Positions 43,167 through 59,362 of a stretch of 64,000 bases of DNA are shown one piece after another. Source of the stretch: Burkholderiales bacterium (GTDB lineage: Bacteria > Pseudomonadota > Gammaproteobacteria > Burkholderiales > Burkholderiaceae_D); contig JAPLQC010000018.1 of the NCBI GenBank assembly GCA_026399895.1, positions 816 through 64,815 on the forward strand. The letters are read 5' to 3'. The notes below the pieces were generated by a model. It worked only from the letters and a program-made list of their open reading frames with translations, did no database searches and had not been told where the DNA came from. How positions within the stretch are numbered: position 1 is the first letter of the stretch; every line of letters starts with the position of its first letter. The translations under genes and the position numbers were made by a program.

Positions 43167-43553
43167 ATGAAATTGACACTTCAGCTGCTGACACTCGCAT
43201 TTGGCATGGGTCATGCCGGCTTGGCAACGTCGCTCGATATTGCCTGTGATGCCGAATACGGCGGGAAAGCAGAGCGGATCATCGTTCGACCTGCTGCAGA
43301 TGCATTTTCTTTTCAATCCGTCACTATCGAAAACCGTTTCCGTTTTCAAGCACAGTGGCTGCCGCAGCGAAGCAAGCTGAAGACTTTTCTTTATGAACGG
43401 CGCGGCCGATCGTTTGTTTTGCTGCATGCATCGGAATACCCCCTGCCTCCGAGCACATGCCCCAAAGAGGGTTTTGATTTCGGCTTGAACAAAGTCTACG
43501 CGTCCGAGCTTGAACGCGAAGTTTTTTACCAATGCCGAATGCACTGTGAGTAA
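43167..43553 (+). CDS. Hypothetical secreted protein
   Basis: Signal peptide MKLTLQLLTLAFGMGHAGLA, four Cys; 3 bp upstream of the capA-like gene. Confidence 0.7.
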   Translation: MKLTLQLLTLAFGMGHAGLATSLDIACDAEYGGKAERIIVRPAADAFSFQSVTIENRFRFQAQWLPQRSKLKTFLYERRGRSFVLLHASEYPLPPSTCPKEGFDFGLNKVYASELEREVFYQCRMHCE

Positions 43554-43556
43554 AAA

Positions 43557-44504
43557 ATGCTAAGGCTGCTCAGTTTTTTATTGATGATTGTTTCGGCTAG
43601 TCAGGGGCCAGCACTTGCCCAAGGCTCTGACATCAGGATGGTATTCGTCGGTGATGTCATGCTGGCGGATGGACCGGGACGATTGATCCGCTCTGGGAAA
43701 GACCCGTTTCGTCATGTAGCAGCAGCGCTGAAAGACGCTGATCTGACGATCGGTAATCTCGAGTGTGTGATCGCGTCCAGCGGCAAACCCGAGACCAAGC
43801 CCTACACTTTTCGCGCACCGAAACAATCGCTCCGCTTGCTGAAAAAATATTTCAGTGCAGTGTCGCTGGCGAATAATCACTCGGGCGATTTTGGCAAAGG
43901 TGCATTCAGCGAGATGCTGCAACTGCTCGAGCAGCATCAGATGCCTTATTTTGGGGGTGGCCGCAACCTTCGTGCCGCGCACCAAGCCTACATCCGAGAG
44001 ATTCACGGCAAGCGTATCGCCGTACTTGGCTATAACGGCTTTTTTCCGCGCAGCTTTGAAGCACTTGAAGACGCGCCTGGCATTGCCTGGCTCGATGAAG
44101 ATATGGTGGTGGCAGCGATACAGCACACCAAACAGACACTAGGCGTAGATTTTCTGATCGTCTACCCGCACTGGGGCTGGGAGTATCAGAAACTCGCTTC
44201 AATCCGGCAGCGCCAAATGGCCCGCCTGATGATCGATAGCGGTGCTGACGCTGTGGTCGGCGGTCACCCGCATGTGACCCAAGACATCGAGGTCTATCAG
44301 GGCAAGCCGATTTTTTACAGCCTGGGTAATTTTGTTTTCGATGGCTTCAGCGATCGCGACACGCGGACCGGCTGGCTACTGGAACTGACTTTGAAACAAG
44401 CAGGCGGGATGAGCTGGCGAATTAATGAAGTCAGTATCGACGCCAAAGGCGTGCCGCGTCTCTCCGGTCGAATCGAGCAGTCTGCAACGAGTGACCCAGA
44501 ATAA
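43557..44504 (+). CDS. CapA-family metallophosphatase
   Basis: MVFVGDVMLADG, LTIGNLEC, SLANNHSGDFG, VYPHWGWEY, GGHPHVTQDIEVY, SLGNFVFD. Confidence 0.9.
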   Translation: MLRLLSFLLMIVSASQGPALAQGSDIRMVFVGDVMLADGPGRLIRSGKDPFRHVAAALKDADLTIGNLECVIASSGKPETKPYTFRAPKQSLRLLKKYFSAVSLANNHSGDFGKGAFSEMLQLLEQHQMPYFGGGRNLRAAHQAYIREIHGKRIAVLGYNGFFPRSFEALEDAPGIAWLDEDMVVAAIQHTKQTLGVDFLIVYPHWGWEYQKLASIRQRQMARLMIDSGADAVVGGHPHVTQDIEVYQGKPIFYSLGNFVFDGFSDRDTRTGWLLELTLKQAGGMSWRINEVSIDAKGVPRLSGRIEQSATSDPE

Positions 44505-44558
44505 AAAAGGGCCGATCAGAACACACTGCAATGCGGTGTGTTCTGACCGGCCCTTTTT
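44503..44558. terminator. Intrinsic terminator, bidirectional, between convergent capA-like and gltD
   Basis: aaaaaaGGGCCGaTCAGAACACAC-tgcaatgc-GGTGTGTTCTGAcCGGCCCttttt. Confidence 0.92.
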
Positions 44559-44570
44559 ATAGCGCGCAAA

Positions 44571-46034
44571 TTAACGCGGCAATACAGATTCGCCCATCAG
44601 GAATTCATCGACGGCGCGCGCGCATTGCCGACCTTCGCGAATCGCCCATACCACCAGCGATTGCCCACGACGCATATCACCGGCAGCGAACACCTTGGGC
44701 ACCGAAGTCTGATAACAACCATCGCCATCAGTCGTTGCTTTGGCATTGCCGCGAGCATCCTTGTCGACACCAAAGGCATCCAGTACCGGACTGACGGGCG
44801 AGACAAAACCCATCGCCAGCAGCACCAAGTCGGCTTTCAATTCGAATTCGGAATCTGGCACTTCGACCATCTTGCCGTCTTTCCATTCAACACGCGCAGC
44901 AATCAGTTTCTCGACCTTGCCATTTTTGCCTTCGAGTCGCTTGGTGGCAACCGCCCAGTCACGTTCGCATCCTTCTTCGTGCGACGAGGATGTGCGCAGC
45001 TTGGTTGGCCAATACGGCCAGACCATGGGTTTGTTTTCTTGCTCTGGAGGCATTGGCAGTAATTCGAACTGCGTGACCGAAGCAGCACCATGACGGTTCG
45101 AGGTACCGACACAGTCTGAACCTGTATCACCACCGCCAATCACCACCACGTGCTTGCCGCTTGCCTTGATCTGCTCCTTGAGACTATCACCCGCATTCAC
45201 GCGGTTTTGCTGCGGCAGAAAATCCATTGCGAAATGCACACCGTCCAACTCGCGACCTGGAACTGGCAAGTCACGCGGCTGCTCGGCGCCGCCCGAGATG
45301 ATCACGGCATCGAATTCTTGCTGCAACTGATCCGGCGAAATCGTTTCTTTCGCCAAACTCATGATGTTTTGCGGGAAGTCTTTACCGATGAGAACACTGG
45401 TCCGAAAGTGCACACCCTCAGCCTTCATCTGTTCAACCCGACGATCGATATGCGACTTCTCCATCTTGAAGTCGGGAATACCGTAGCGCAGTAGTCCGCC
45501 GACGCGATCATTCTTCTCGCATAGGGTCACATCAGGACCCACACGCGCCAACTGCTGCGCAGCTGCCATACCGGCTGGACCCGCGCCGACCACTGCCACC
45601 TTCTTACCGGTCTTCGCCGACGGCAGCTGCGGCACTACCCAACCATTCTCCCAACCTTTGTCGATGATGAAGTGCTCAATCGACTTGATACCCACAGGAT
45701 CATCGTTAATACCGAGCGTGCATGCTGACTCGCAAGGCGCAGGACAAATACGGCCGGTGAACTCCGGGAAATTATTGGTGGAGTGCAGGACATCGAGCGC
45801 TTCGCGGTAGTTACCGCGATACACCAAGTCATTCCAATCCGGGATGATGTTATTAACCGGACAGCCCGTATTGCAAAACGGAATACCGCAATCCATGCAA
45901 CGTGCGCCCTGCGTTTTTGCATCCGCGTCGGATAAATGCAGTACAAATTCCTTGTAGTGCTTCAGCCGCGTGCCCGGCGCTTCGCTCGCCTCTTGCAAGC
46001 GCTGGTATTCCAGAAAACCTGTAACTTTTCCCAT
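44571..46034 (-). CDS. gltD: Glutamate synthase small subunit
   Basis: [44 protein letters not shown]. Confidence 0.97.
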   Translation of the reverse strand: MGKVTGFLEYQRLQEASEAPGTRLKHYKEFVLHLSDADAKTQGARCMDCGIPFCNTGCPVNNIIPDWNDLVYRGNYREALDVLHSTNNFPEFTGRICPAPCESACTLGINDDPVGIKSIEHFIIDKGWENGWVVPQLPSAKTGKKVAVVGAGPAGMAAAQQLARVGPDVTLCEKNDRVGGLLRYGIPDFKMEKSHIDRRVEQMKAEGVHFRTSVLIGKDFPQNIMSLAKETISPDQLQQEFDAVIISGGAEQPRDLPVPGRELDGVHFAMDFLPQQNRVNAGDSLKEQIKASGKHVVVIGGGDTGSDCVGTSNRHGAASVTQFELLPMPPEQENKPMVWPYWPTKLRTSSSHEEGCERDWAVATKRLEGKNGKVEKLIAARVEWKDGKMVEVPDSEFELKADLVLLAMGFVSPVSPVLDAFGVDKDARGNAKATTDGDGCYQTSVPKVFAAGDMRRGQSLVVWAIREGRQCARAVDEFLMGESVLPR

Positions 46035-46051
46035 GGTGTTTTTCTCTATGC

Positions 46052-50731
<4,680 letters not shown>

Positions 50732-50800
50732 GGCGGCACTCCGAAAAATTGCGTGGGGTCGCAGAGGATAGTGCAATGCAATACAGGGTTCAACCGAAAA

Positions 50801-50881
50801 AATTAGGGTCAAATCCTAATTAAGTTCAGCGCCGGCAGGCTTTGGGTTTAATTAGGGACAGATCAGTACCCGTTGTCCCTA
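50801..50881. repeat. REP-like palindromes flanking the RayT 3' end
   Basis: AATTAGG-gtcaaat-CCTAATT (50801-50821) and TAGGGACA-N13-TGTCCCTA (50853-50881); direct motif AATTAGGG[T/A]CA[A/G]ATC at 50801 and 50850. Confidence 0.65.
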
Positions 50882-51583
50882 GGGCAGCTCATTTTGTGCC
50901 GAACGTCTTGGCCGACCGCGCCGGGCAGGCTGTAACCGGCGCTGGGTGAGCTTGGCAAGGCTGGCTTGAAAGGCTTCCGGTCCGAGCGCCCAGCCTTTGT
51001 GTGTGGCGGCCTCGATGGCTGCGGTTAATTCGGGGTCCGGCGGCTGGGTACATCGGCGCTGATAGGCCGCCTCGCGGTCGAAGGGTGTGTTGCCCATCGC
51101 CCAGTACACCGGATGGTCGGTCAGCCAAGGCTGGCGTTGCAGACCCGCGTGATGCGGATAACTCGACCAGGGATAGGCAGAAATATCCTGACTGGCGCCG
51201 CTCCGTACCGGTAAATACTCGATCAGATGCGCACAGTCGTTGAAATAGCTGGCGGCATCCAGCACGGTGGCGCGAAAGCGGCCACCCCATAGGCTGCCGC
51301 TGCGCTGATGACGTGCATTAAAGTAAGGGACGTAGATTCGGCCGACGGCTTGCATCATCTTGCTGAGGCCAAGGGGGTCGCTGGGTGTGGCCAGTAAATG
51401 AACCCGATCCGGCAGCAACACATAGGCATGCAAGGCGACGCGATACTGACGCGCCGCATCGGCCAAAGCACTCAGAAACCGCTGATAGTCCGTCTCATCG
51501 ACGAATAAGACTTGCTGGTGATGCGCCAGCGCAATCAGGTAATGCAGGTGATTTGCAACCACCAACCGGGGCAGCCTCGCCAT
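50879..51583 (-). CDS. RayT/IS200-like (Y1 Tnp) transposase with degenerate HUH motif
   Basis: VALHAYVLLPDRVHLLATP, GSLWGGRFRATVLDAASYFNDCAHLIEYLPVRSG.....YPWSSYPHHAG. Confidence 0.85.
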   Translation of the reverse strand: MARLPRLVVANHLHYLIALAHHQQVLFVDETDYQRFLSALADAARQYRVALHAYVLLPDRVHLLATPSDPLGLSKMMQAVGRIYVPYFNARHQRSGSLWGGRFRATVLDAASYFNDCAHLIEYLPVRSGASQDISAYPWSSYPHHAGLQRQPWLTDHPVYWAMGNTPFDREAAYQRRCTQPPDPELTAAIEAATHKGWALGPEAFQASLAKLTQRRLQPARRGRPRRSAQNELP

Positions 51584-51615
51584 GGTCGCACCCGGCTATG
51601 GATCGCGCGTATCAA

Positions 51616-52074
51616 TCAGAACGGGATATCGTCATCCTCGAGATTGACGTTGGCTGGCTGGCGTCCACCCATTTGCGCAGGTGGCTGTGAGGCACCACGG
51701 CTGCTGCCGTGATCATCCATCTGTGCTGCACCACCGCCCTGGCGACTGCCAAGCATTTGCATGACATCAGCAACGATCTCGGTGGAATATTTTTCGACGC
51801 CGTCTTTGTCGGTGTATTTGCGGGTGCGCAGCTTACCCTCGATGTACACCTGCGAGCCTTTTTTCAGGTATTGCCCCGCCACTTCCGCCAACCTGCCGAA
51901 GAACGAAATACGATGCCATTCAGTGGCTTCTTTTTGCTCACCTGTGCTTTTGTCTTTCCATTTGTCGGTGGTCGCCACTGCGATATTGGTGATCGCATCG
52001 CCACTCGGCATATAACGCGTCTCGGGATCGCGTCCGAGGTTGCCGACGATGATGACCTTGTTCACGGATGCCAT
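51616..52074 (-). CDS. ssb: Single-stranded DNA-binding protein
   Basis: [28 protein letters not shown]; acidic tip DDDIPF. Confidence 0.96.
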   Translation of the reverse strand: MASVNKVIIVGNLGRDPETRYMPSGDAITNIAVATTDKWKDKSTGEQKEATEWHRISFFGRLAEVAGQYLKKGSQVYIEGKLRTRKYTDKDGVEKYSTEIVADVMQMLGSRQGGGAAQMDDHGSSRGASQPPAQMGGRQPANVNLEDDDIPF

Positions 52075-52111
52075 GCGAATCTCCCGAGTGGAAAGAAAAA
52101 AGAAATGAAAA

Positions 52112-53338
52112 TCAGGCGGGTGCCGCTTCGCGCTGTGCACGGCGCGGCATATGTTTCATTGATGATGCGATTATAAGCCAGGCAAGTGTGACAACACAGC
52201 CCGCAGTAAATACCGCCGGGGCGCCATAGTGCTTGGCCAGTAAGCCGCCACCAGCACCACCCGCAAACAAACCAATGGCCTGCATCGTGTTGTAGATGCC
52301 GAGCGCCGCACCGCGCGCAGATGCCGGCGCCATCCGTGATACCAGTGATGGCTGACTCGCTTCCAGAATATTGAAAGCGACAAAAAATGCGAGCAATAAG
52401 GCCACTACGATCTCGAATGACAAGTGGGTCTCTGTGATCGCAGCGCGCAATCCAATCTCGACCAGTAGCAGCAGGCCTATCGAAAACACGAACACTTGCT
52501 TCATCCTGCCGCGCTTCTCGCCCAGAAAAATCGGCGGCAACATTAAGATGAAAGAAACCAGCACCACCGGCAGATAAATCTTCCAGTGCTGATCGATCGG
52601 CAATCCTCCCGCGTCAACCAAGACATTCGGCAACACCACGAACATCGACATCTGTATCCCGTGCAGCGCAAATACACCAAAATTCATGCGCATTAATTCA
52701 GGATCTGTGAGCACTTTCATGAACGAGGCGCGTTCAGGTGAGCGCGGCGGCGCCTGCGGCGTGATGAATAACACGACGGCAATCGCAACTGCCGCCAGCA
52801 CCGCCACCAACAGGAACATGCCGCTCATGCTAATGGCGGCATACAACAGCGGCGCCATAACCAACGACGCCGCATAGGTCAAACCGATTGAAGCACCCAC
52901 CAAGGCCATCGCCTTAGTGCGGTGTTCGTCGCGCGTGGAGTCTGCGATCAGCGCGGTCACTGCGGCCGACACCGCCCCTGCCCCCTGCACTGCACGGCCG
53001 ATGATGACCCAAATGACATGGGTATCGATCGCCGCAATCAAAGAACCGATGATGAACAGCACCAACCCAATCACGATGATGCGTTTGCGGCCGAAGCGAT
53101 CGGACGCCAGGCCGAACGGGATTTGTCCAATCGCTTGGGTCAAGCCGTACATACCCATGGCCAAGCCGACCAGCATCGCGTCTTCGCCGCCCGGCATCGA
53201 CTTTGCATGTACGGCAAATACCGGCAGGATCAGGAACAACCCCAGCATGCGCAAACCGAAAATCGACGCGAGCGAGACCGATGCCCGAATTTCGGTTGGG
53301 GTCATGCGGCTAGCGTCAGCGTCTTGGGTAACAGACAT
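52112..53338 (-). CDS. MFS transporter
   Basis: [35 protein letters not shown]. Confidence 0.93.
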   Translation of the reverse strand: MSVTQDADASRMTPTEIRASVSLASIFGLRMLGLFLILPVFAVHAKSMPGGEDAMLVGLAMGMYGLTQAIGQIPFGLASDRFGRKRIIVIGLVLFIIGSLIAAIDTHVIWVIIGRAVQGAGAVSAAVTALIADSTRDEHRTKAMALVGASIGLTYAASLVMAPLLYAAISMSGMFLLVAVLAAVAIAVVLFITPQAPPRSPERASFMKVLTDPELMRMNFGVFALHGIQMSMFVVLPNVLVDAGGLPIDQHWKIYLPVVLVSFILMLPPIFLGEKRGRMKQVFVFSIGLLLLVEIGLRAAITETHLSFEIVVALLLAFFVAFNILEASQPSLVSRMAPASARGAALGIYNTMQAIGLFAGGAGGGLLAKHYGAPAVFTAGCVVTLAWLIIASSMKHMPRRAQREAAPA

Positions 53339-53486
53339 GAAAGATCAGGAGGGGTGCCGCTTGACGCGCATCGTAGACAGGTCATCAGCGGGATTTGAAA
53401 ACCAGCTATAGTAACAGGTTGACCCGCACCGACCGAGTCATGCGCCTGCAAAAAGCATAGCGCTCGGTCACCAAAACACAGGCCAG

Positions 53487-56357
53487 ATGGACGAAATCAG
53501 AATTCGGGGTGCGCGCACCCATAACTTGAAGAACATCAGCCTTGATCTTCCGCGCGATAAGCTGATTGTGATCACCGGCTTGTCGGGCTCAGGCAAGTCT
53601 TCGCTCGCTTTTGACACCTTGTATGCAGAAGGCCAGCGCCGTTATGTCGAGTCGCTCTCGGCGTATGCGCGTCAGTTTTTGCAGCTGATGGAAAAACCAG
53701 ATGTCGATTTGATTGAGGGTTTGTCGCCCGCGATCTCGATCGAGCAGAAGGCAACTTCGCACAACCCGCGCTCGACCGTGGGCACGGTCACCGAGATTCA
53801 TGATTATTTGCGCCTGCTGTACGCACGCGTTGGTACCCCGCATTGCCCCGACCACCCGGAAAACCCGCTCGCCGCGCAGTCGGTGTCGCAAATGGTCGAT
53901 ACCGCGCTGGCAATGCCCGAAGACACCAAGCTGATGATTCTTGCGCCGGTCGTTGCTAACCGCAAAGGTGAGCACCACGATCTGCTGGAGCAAATGCAAG
54001 CGCAAGGGTTTGTACGTTTTCGTATCCAAAGCGGCACCGGCGCAGCGCGCATCTTCGAAGCGGATGAACTACCCAAGCTGAAGAAGAATGAAAAGCACAG
54101 TATCGATGTGGTGGTCGACCGGCTGAAACTGCGCGCCGATCTCAAGCAGCGTCTAGCCGAGAGTTTCGAGACCGCGCTACGCCTGGCCGAGGGTCGTGCC
54201 ATCGCGCTTGAGATGGATAGCGGTAAGGAACAAATCTTTTCAAACAAATTTGCCTGCCCGACCTGCGGTTACTCATTGCAAGAACTCGAACCGCGCCTGT
54301 TCTCGTTCAACAACCCGATGGGCGCCTGCCCCGAATGCGATGGGCTCGGACATATCGAGTTTTTTGATCCGAAGCGAATTGTCGCCTTCCCTAACCTGTC
54401 TCTGGCGTCGGGTGCAGTCAAAGGGTGGGATCGTCGCAATCAGTTTTATTTCACGATGCTGTCCTCGCTCGCGAAGCACTACGAATTCGACATCGATGCA
54501 CCATTTGAAAACTTGCCTGTGTCAGCTCAGGAAGTAGTCCTGTACGGCTCGGGCAAAGAAAAAATTCCTTTCGCCTATATCAACGAACGTGGCCGCACGG
54601 TGATTAAGGAGCACACGTTTGAAGGCGTTGTGAACAACCTGCAACGACGCTACCACGAGACTGACTCGATGGCAGTGAAAGAAGAACTCTCCAAGTTCAT
54701 CAACGAGAAGCAATGTCCGGAATGTAATGGTGCTCGCTTGCGAGTCGAGGCGCGCCATGTGATGGTGGGCAACGGCCAACAGCGCCGCGCGATTTTTCAG
54801 GTCGCGGAATTACCCTTGCGTGCTGCGCTTGAATTCTTCGAAAAACTTTCGCTGAAAGGCGCGAAGAAAGATATTGCAGACCGCATCATCAAGGAAATCG
54901 TCGCCCGACTACGCTTCCTTAACAATGTTGGCCTCGACTATCTGTCGTTAGCGCGTAGCGCCGATACGCTCTCCGGTGGTGAGGCGCAGCGGATACGCCT
55001 GGCTTCACAGATCGGTTCCGGACTGACGGGCGTGATGTACGTACTCGACGAGCCGTCGATTGGTCTGCATCAGCGTGACAACGACCGACTGATCACGACT
55101 CTGAAACATCTGCGCGATCTTGGCAACACTGTGTTGGTGGTTGAGCATGACGAAGACGCGATTCGCTGTGCCGACCATATCATCGACATGGGGCTGGGCG
55201 CTGGTGTTCATGGCGGTGAGGTGATCGCTCAGGGCAGCCTGCAAGATATTCTGCGCAATCGTAATTCACTGACCGCGCAATATCTGAACGGCACACGCGC
55301 AATCGAGATACCGCCGCAGCGCACCGCGCCGGATCCTAAGCGACAACTCGTGATTCGTGGCGCAACCGGCAATAATTTGAAACAAGTCGATCTTCATTTG
55401 CCGGTTGGCTTGCTAACCTGCGTCACCGGCGTATCAGGTTCGGGCAAATCAACGTTGGTCAATGACACCCTGTATCACGCGCTAGCGCGCCATTTATATG
55501 GCTCACAAGCCGAGCCCGCTGAGCACGACAGTATTGCGGGTCTGGAGCACTTCGACAAAGTAATCGCAGTTGATCAGGCGCCGATTGGACGCACACCACG
55601 CTCTAACCCGGCCACCTACACCGGCGTTTTTACGCCTATCCGTGAATTGTTCTCGACCGTGCCGCAAGCACGCGAGCGTGGTTACTCGGCAGGGCGGTTC
55701 TCGTTCAATGTGAAGGGCGGCCGCTGCGAAGCGTGCCAGGGCGATGGCGTCTTGAAGGTCGAGATGCACTTCCTGCCAGATGTGTATGTGCCCTGCGATG
55801 TGTGTCATGGCAAGCGCTACAACCGTGAAACCCTCGAGGTGCAGTACAAGGGCAAAAATATTTCCAATGTGCTGGAGCTGACGGTTGAAGACGCCTTCGA
55901 GTTCTTCAAGCCAGTACCGCTGATCGCACGTAAATTGCAAACACTGCTTGATGTTGGTTTGGGCTATATCCGACTAGGTCAGAGCGCGACCACACTGTCT
56001 GGCGGCGAGGCACAGCGCGTCAAGTTGTCGCTGGAACTATCCAAGCGCGACACAGGGCGTACGCTTTATATTCTCGACGAGCCCACCACCGGTTTGCATT
56101 TCCACGACATTGCCTTGCTGCTGAAAGTCATTCATCGCTTGCGCGATCAGGGCAATACCATCGTGATCATTGAACACAATCTGGATGTCATCAAAACGGC
56201 TGACTGGGTTGTTGATCTGGGTCCGGAGGGTGGCGCTGGTGGTGGTCAGATCATCGCCGCAGGTACGCCGGAAGACGTCGCGAAAAATTCTGCCAGCTTT
56301 ACTGGCCGCTATCTCGCAACGATGCTGACCCCAAAAAAGGAACGCAAGCGGGCTTGA
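53487..56357 (+). CDS. uvrA: Excinuclease ABC subunit A
   Basis: [66 protein letters not shown]. Confidence 0.97.
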   Translation: MDEIRIRGARTHNLKNISLDLPRDKLIVITGLSGSGKSSLAFDTLYAEGQRRYVESLSAYARQFLQLMEKPDVDLIEGLSPAISIEQKATSHNPRSTVGTVTEIHDYLRLLYARVGTPHCPDHPENPLAAQSVSQMVDTALAMPEDTKLMILAPVVANRKGEHHDLLEQMQAQGFVRFRIQSGTGAARIFEADELPKLKKNEKHSIDVVVDRLKLRADLKQRLAESFETALRLAEGRAIALEMDSGKEQIFSNKFACPTCGYSLQELEPRLFSFNNPMGACPECDGLGHIEFFDPKRIVAFPNLSLASGAVKGWDRRNQFYFTMLSSLAKHYEFDIDAPFENLPVSAQEVVLYGSGKEKIPFAYINERGRTVIKEHTFEGVVNNLQRRYHETDSMAVKEELSKFINEKQCPECNGARLRVEARHVMVGNGQQRRAIFQVAELPLRAALEFFEKLSLKGAKKDIADRIIKEIVARLRFLNNVGLDYLSLARSADTLSGGEAQRIRLASQIGSGLTGVMYVLDEPSIGLHQRDNDRLITTLKHLRDLGNTVLVVEHDEDAIRCADHIIDMGLGAGVHGGEVIAQGSLQDILRNRNSLTAQYLNGTRAIEIPPQRTAPDPKRQLVIRGATGNNLKQVDLHLPVGLLTCVTGVSGSGKSTLVNDTLYHALARHLYGSQAEPAEHDSIAGLEHFDKVIAVDQAPIGRTPRSNPATYTGVFTPIRELFSTVPQARERGYSAGRFSFNVKGGRCEACQGDGVLKVEMHFLPDVYVPCDVCHGKRYNRETLEVQYKGKNISNVLELTVEDAFEFFKPVPLIARKLQTLLDVGLGYIRLGQSATTLSGGEAQRVKLSLELSKRDTGRTLYILDEPTTGLHFHDIALLLKVIHRLRDQGNTIVIIEHNLDVIKTADWVVDLGPEGGAGGGQIIAAGTPEDVAKNSASFTGRYLATMLTPKKERKRA

Positions 56358-56359
56358 AA

Positions 56360-57265
56360 CTACATACCGACCCATAGGCCGAGCGGTACAAAAACCAGCG
56401 CGGCCAGGTTGCCGAGCATGACAATCGCTGCCACTTTGTCCGGCTCTTGTTTGTAAGCACTGGCGATCATGAAGCTGAAAACGGCTGGTGGTAGCGAAGC
56501 GAACAGATACATCTGACCACGCTGCATCATGGTCAAGGCCAGCCATTGATCAATCCCCCAGGCTACCGCAAGCCCTGACAACGGGCAGACGATCGCACCG
56601 ACCAAACCGATACGCCAATGGGTAAAGCTAACATCGACCATGCGCACGCCGAGTGCGATCAGCATGATCGGAATCGCCGCCTCGCCAAGCATGCGCATCG
56701 CTTGCAACAGCATCGAAGGTAATGGGATACGAAAAGCGGCGAACAGAATACCGATCAGCACGCTCATGATCATGGGGTTGGCCAAGGTGCGGCGTATCGA
56801 TAGCCGCGGCCCTTTGTGAGCACTCTCCATAATCCAAATGCCCACCGTGAAATACACCAGCGTTCCGGCAACGAACATAGCGACTGCTTCTGATAGTGCA
56901 GAAGCGCCGAAGGCAAGCACGATAAGTGGAACACCCATATTGCCGCAATTGTTGTAAATCATGGGCGGCACAAAGGTGCGTGGGTCGTAACCGAGCAAGC
57001 GCGCAATCGGCCAAGCAATCAAACCAGAGCCGAGTGATATCAACAAGCCTGCGAAAATTAGCGGCAGATTGGCGACCAAGTCGAAATCTTTCGATGCCAA
57101 CGCAGAGAACAACAGCACGGGTGAGAGCAGCTCGACATTGACACGACTAAGGCCGGCCATGTCTTCACTGACCTGCTGGCCGCGTAAGCGTGCGTAGCCA
57201 TAGCCAGCGGCAGTAATCAGAAAAACCGGCAGGATGATGCCGGCGATACGGCTTAGAACTTCCAT
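56360..57265 (-). CDS. AEC family transporter
   Basis: Multiple TM segments; PPMIYNNCGNMGVPLIVLAFG, CPLSGLAVAWG. Confidence 0.88.
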   Translation of the reverse strand: MEVLSRIAGIILPVFLITAAGYGYARLRGQQVSEDMAGLSRVNVELLSPVLLFSALASKDFDLVANLPLIFAGLLISLGSGLIAWPIARLLGYDPRTFVPPMIYNNCGNMGVPLIVLAFGASALSEAVAMFVAGTLVYFTVGIWIMESAHKGPRLSIRRTLANPMIMSVLIGILFAAFRIPLPSMLLQAMRMLGEAAIPIMLIALGVRMVDVSFTHWRIGLVGAIVCPLSGLAVAWGIDQWLALTMMQRGQMYLFASLPPAVFSFMIASAYKQEPDKVAAIVMLGNLAALVFVPLGLWVGM

Positions 57266-57279
57266 TTGCGCCTACCGAA

Positions 57280-59262
57280 TCAGAGCAGCCGCTTTTCGGC
57301 GCGCTCGATTGCTTCAGCGGTGCCGCGCAGTACCACGACGTCACCTGCTTCCAAACGAAGCTCAGGCGAAAATGTCAGCCGACTCTTGCCACGCCTGACC
57401 GCAGTCACCTCAGCCCCGACGTCAGATAGCGCAAGCTCCGAAAACTCACGACCAATTGCTGCGGCTCGCTCGCGTATCGGCACCGAGTGCAGCCGCACCT
57501 GCAGATGGTGCTCATCATCCGGAACATCACCCTGGCCATGAAAGTAGCCGCGCAAAGACGCATAGCGCTCACCACGTACACGCTGTAACCGTTGTACGAC
57601 TTCACTTAGCGGCACACCCAGCATCAGTAAGGTTTGCGAGGCCAGCATCAGACTACCCTCGATGGTCTCGGGTACCACTTCATCAGCACCACCGGCACGC
57701 AGCTTCTCAAGATCGGTATCGTCGATACTGCGCACAATCGCGGGCAGCGTTGGCGCCAATTCATTCGCGAAGTGCAAGGTCTTCAGCGCCGCTTGGGTAT
57801 CTGCATAGGTCACGACGAGCGCTGCCGCACGATGAATGCCGGCAGCAATCAAACTCTCACGGCGTGAAGTGTCACCGTAAGAAACATTGGCGCCGGCAGC
57901 TTGCGCCTCTTGTACTCGTTGCGGATCCAGATCAAGTGCGTGATACGGAATGTTTTCTTCCTCAAGTACTTTGGCAATGCTCTGACCAGTGCGGCCAAAG
58001 CCTGCAATGATCACATGCTTCTCATCGCTCATCGTGCGCGCTGCCAGCGAGGTAAGTGCCAATGACTGCTGCATCCACTCGTTACGAGACAAGCGCATGA
58101 CGATACGGTCGGCGTTCGCGAAAACAAAAGGCGTCGCCAACATGGACAGCACCATGGCTGCCAATATCAATTGCACGAAACCGGGGTCGATGAGTTTCAG
58201 CGCACCCGCCTGATTTAACAGCACGAAGCCGAATTCACCGCCCTGCGCCAAACCCAGACCGGTACGAATCGCAACACCAGATGGCGCACCAAACCATCGC
58301 GCGACAATCGCGATCAGACCAAACTTCAGTGCAAACGGTATGACCAGTAGCGCCAGTACCAGGAGCAGGTTGTTGAAGACCAGCGCCATGTCGAGCATCA
58401 TGCCGACGCTGATGAAAAATAGACCCAGCAGTACATCTCGGAACGGCTTGATATCTTCTTCGACCTGCAAGCGGTACTCGGTTTCAGAAATCAGCATGCC
58501 AGCGATGAATGCACCGAGCGCAAGTGACAAACCAGCGACCTCGGTCACCCATGCCGCACCGAGTGTAATCAGCAGCAGGTTCAGCATGAACAACTCTTGC
58601 GAGCGACGCTGTACGACAATCTGAAACCAACGGCGCAGTAAGATCTGACCAAACGACAGCAGTAGCGCGAGTACGAATACCGCTTTCAGCGCCGCCTTGC
58701 CAAGGTCTTCGACCATATCAGCACCGGGGTTGCCAAGTGCCGGAATCAGGATCAGTAGCGGCACCACGGCCAGATCCTGAAACAACAGGATCGCGGTGAT
58801 ACGTCGACCGTGTTCACTTTCAAGTTCGAGTTTTTCCGTCAGCAGCTTGAGAACAATAGCGGTCGATGACATCGACAAAGCACCACCGATCGCGAATGCC
58901 GCACCTAAGCTGATATCGAAGTACTGCGGCAGCAAAGGCGCGAGTAAGGCAACGCCCGCCATCGACATCAGAATGGTTAATCCGACCTGCGCCGTGCCAA
59001 GGCCAAACACATTGCGGCGCATTGCTTTTAGCTTCGGTAGCGAGAACTCGAGACCAATCGAGAACATCAGGAACACCACGCCAAATTCGGCGAGAGTGTG
59101 CGTAGTCGGACTTTGTGAAGCGAGTCCCAGTGCATGCGGACCAATCAAAACACCGACCGTCAGGTAGCCCAACATCGGCGGCAGATGCAGCATGCGAAAC
59201 GCAACCACACCAAGTACCGCCGCGATCAGCAGGATGAGCGTGAGTTCGAGCGCAGAGTGCAT
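57280..59262 (-). CDS. Monovalent cation:proton antiporter-2 (KefB/C-like)
   Basis: VGVLIGPHALGL, FSIGLEFSLPKL, TrkA-N VIIAGFGRTGQSIAKVLE and C-terminal TrkA-C. Confidence 0.93.
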   Translation of the reverse strand: MHSALELTLILLIAAVLGVVAFRMLHLPPMLGYLTVGVLIGPHALGLASQSPTTHTLAEFGVVFLMFSIGLEFSLPKLKAMRRNVFGLGTAQVGLTILMSMAGVALLAPLLPQYFDISLGAAFAIGGALSMSSTAIVLKLLTEKLELESEHGRRITAILLFQDLAVVPLLILIPALGNPGADMVEDLGKAALKAVFVLALLLSFGQILLRRWFQIVVQRRSQELFMLNLLLITLGAAWVTEVAGLSLALGAFIAGMLISETEYRLQVEEDIKPFRDVLLGLFFISVGMMLDMALVFNNLLLVLALLVIPFALKFGLIAIVARWFGAPSGVAIRTGLGLAQGGEFGFVLLNQAGALKLIDPGFVQLILAAMVLSMLATPFVFANADRIVMRLSRNEWMQQSLALTSLAARTMSDEKHVIIAGFGRTGQSIAKVLEEENIPYHALDLDPQRVQEAQAAGANVSYGDTSRRESLIAAGIHRAAALVVTYADTQAALKTLHFANELAPTLPAIVRSIDDTDLEKLRAGGADEVVPETIEGSLMLASQTLLMLGVPLSEVVQRLQRVRGERYASLRGYFHGQGDVPDDEHHLQVRLHSVPIRERAAAIGREFSELALSDVGAEVTAVRRGKSRLTFSPELRLEAGDVVVLRGTAEAIERAEKRLL

Positions 59263-59362
59263 CAGACGTGGGCTAGGTTCATGGTGATTAACCCGCCAAC
59301 TAACGTGAGAAATCTTACGTCTGGCAGGTTTTTTGCTTTGTGTAATGGGCTATACTTTGCGC

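Noticed and set aside
53401-53425. Possible LexA box upstream of uvrA (CCAGCTATAGTAACAG)
   Set aside because: Only the right half-site (ACAG) fits CTGT-N8-ACAG; too weak to call.
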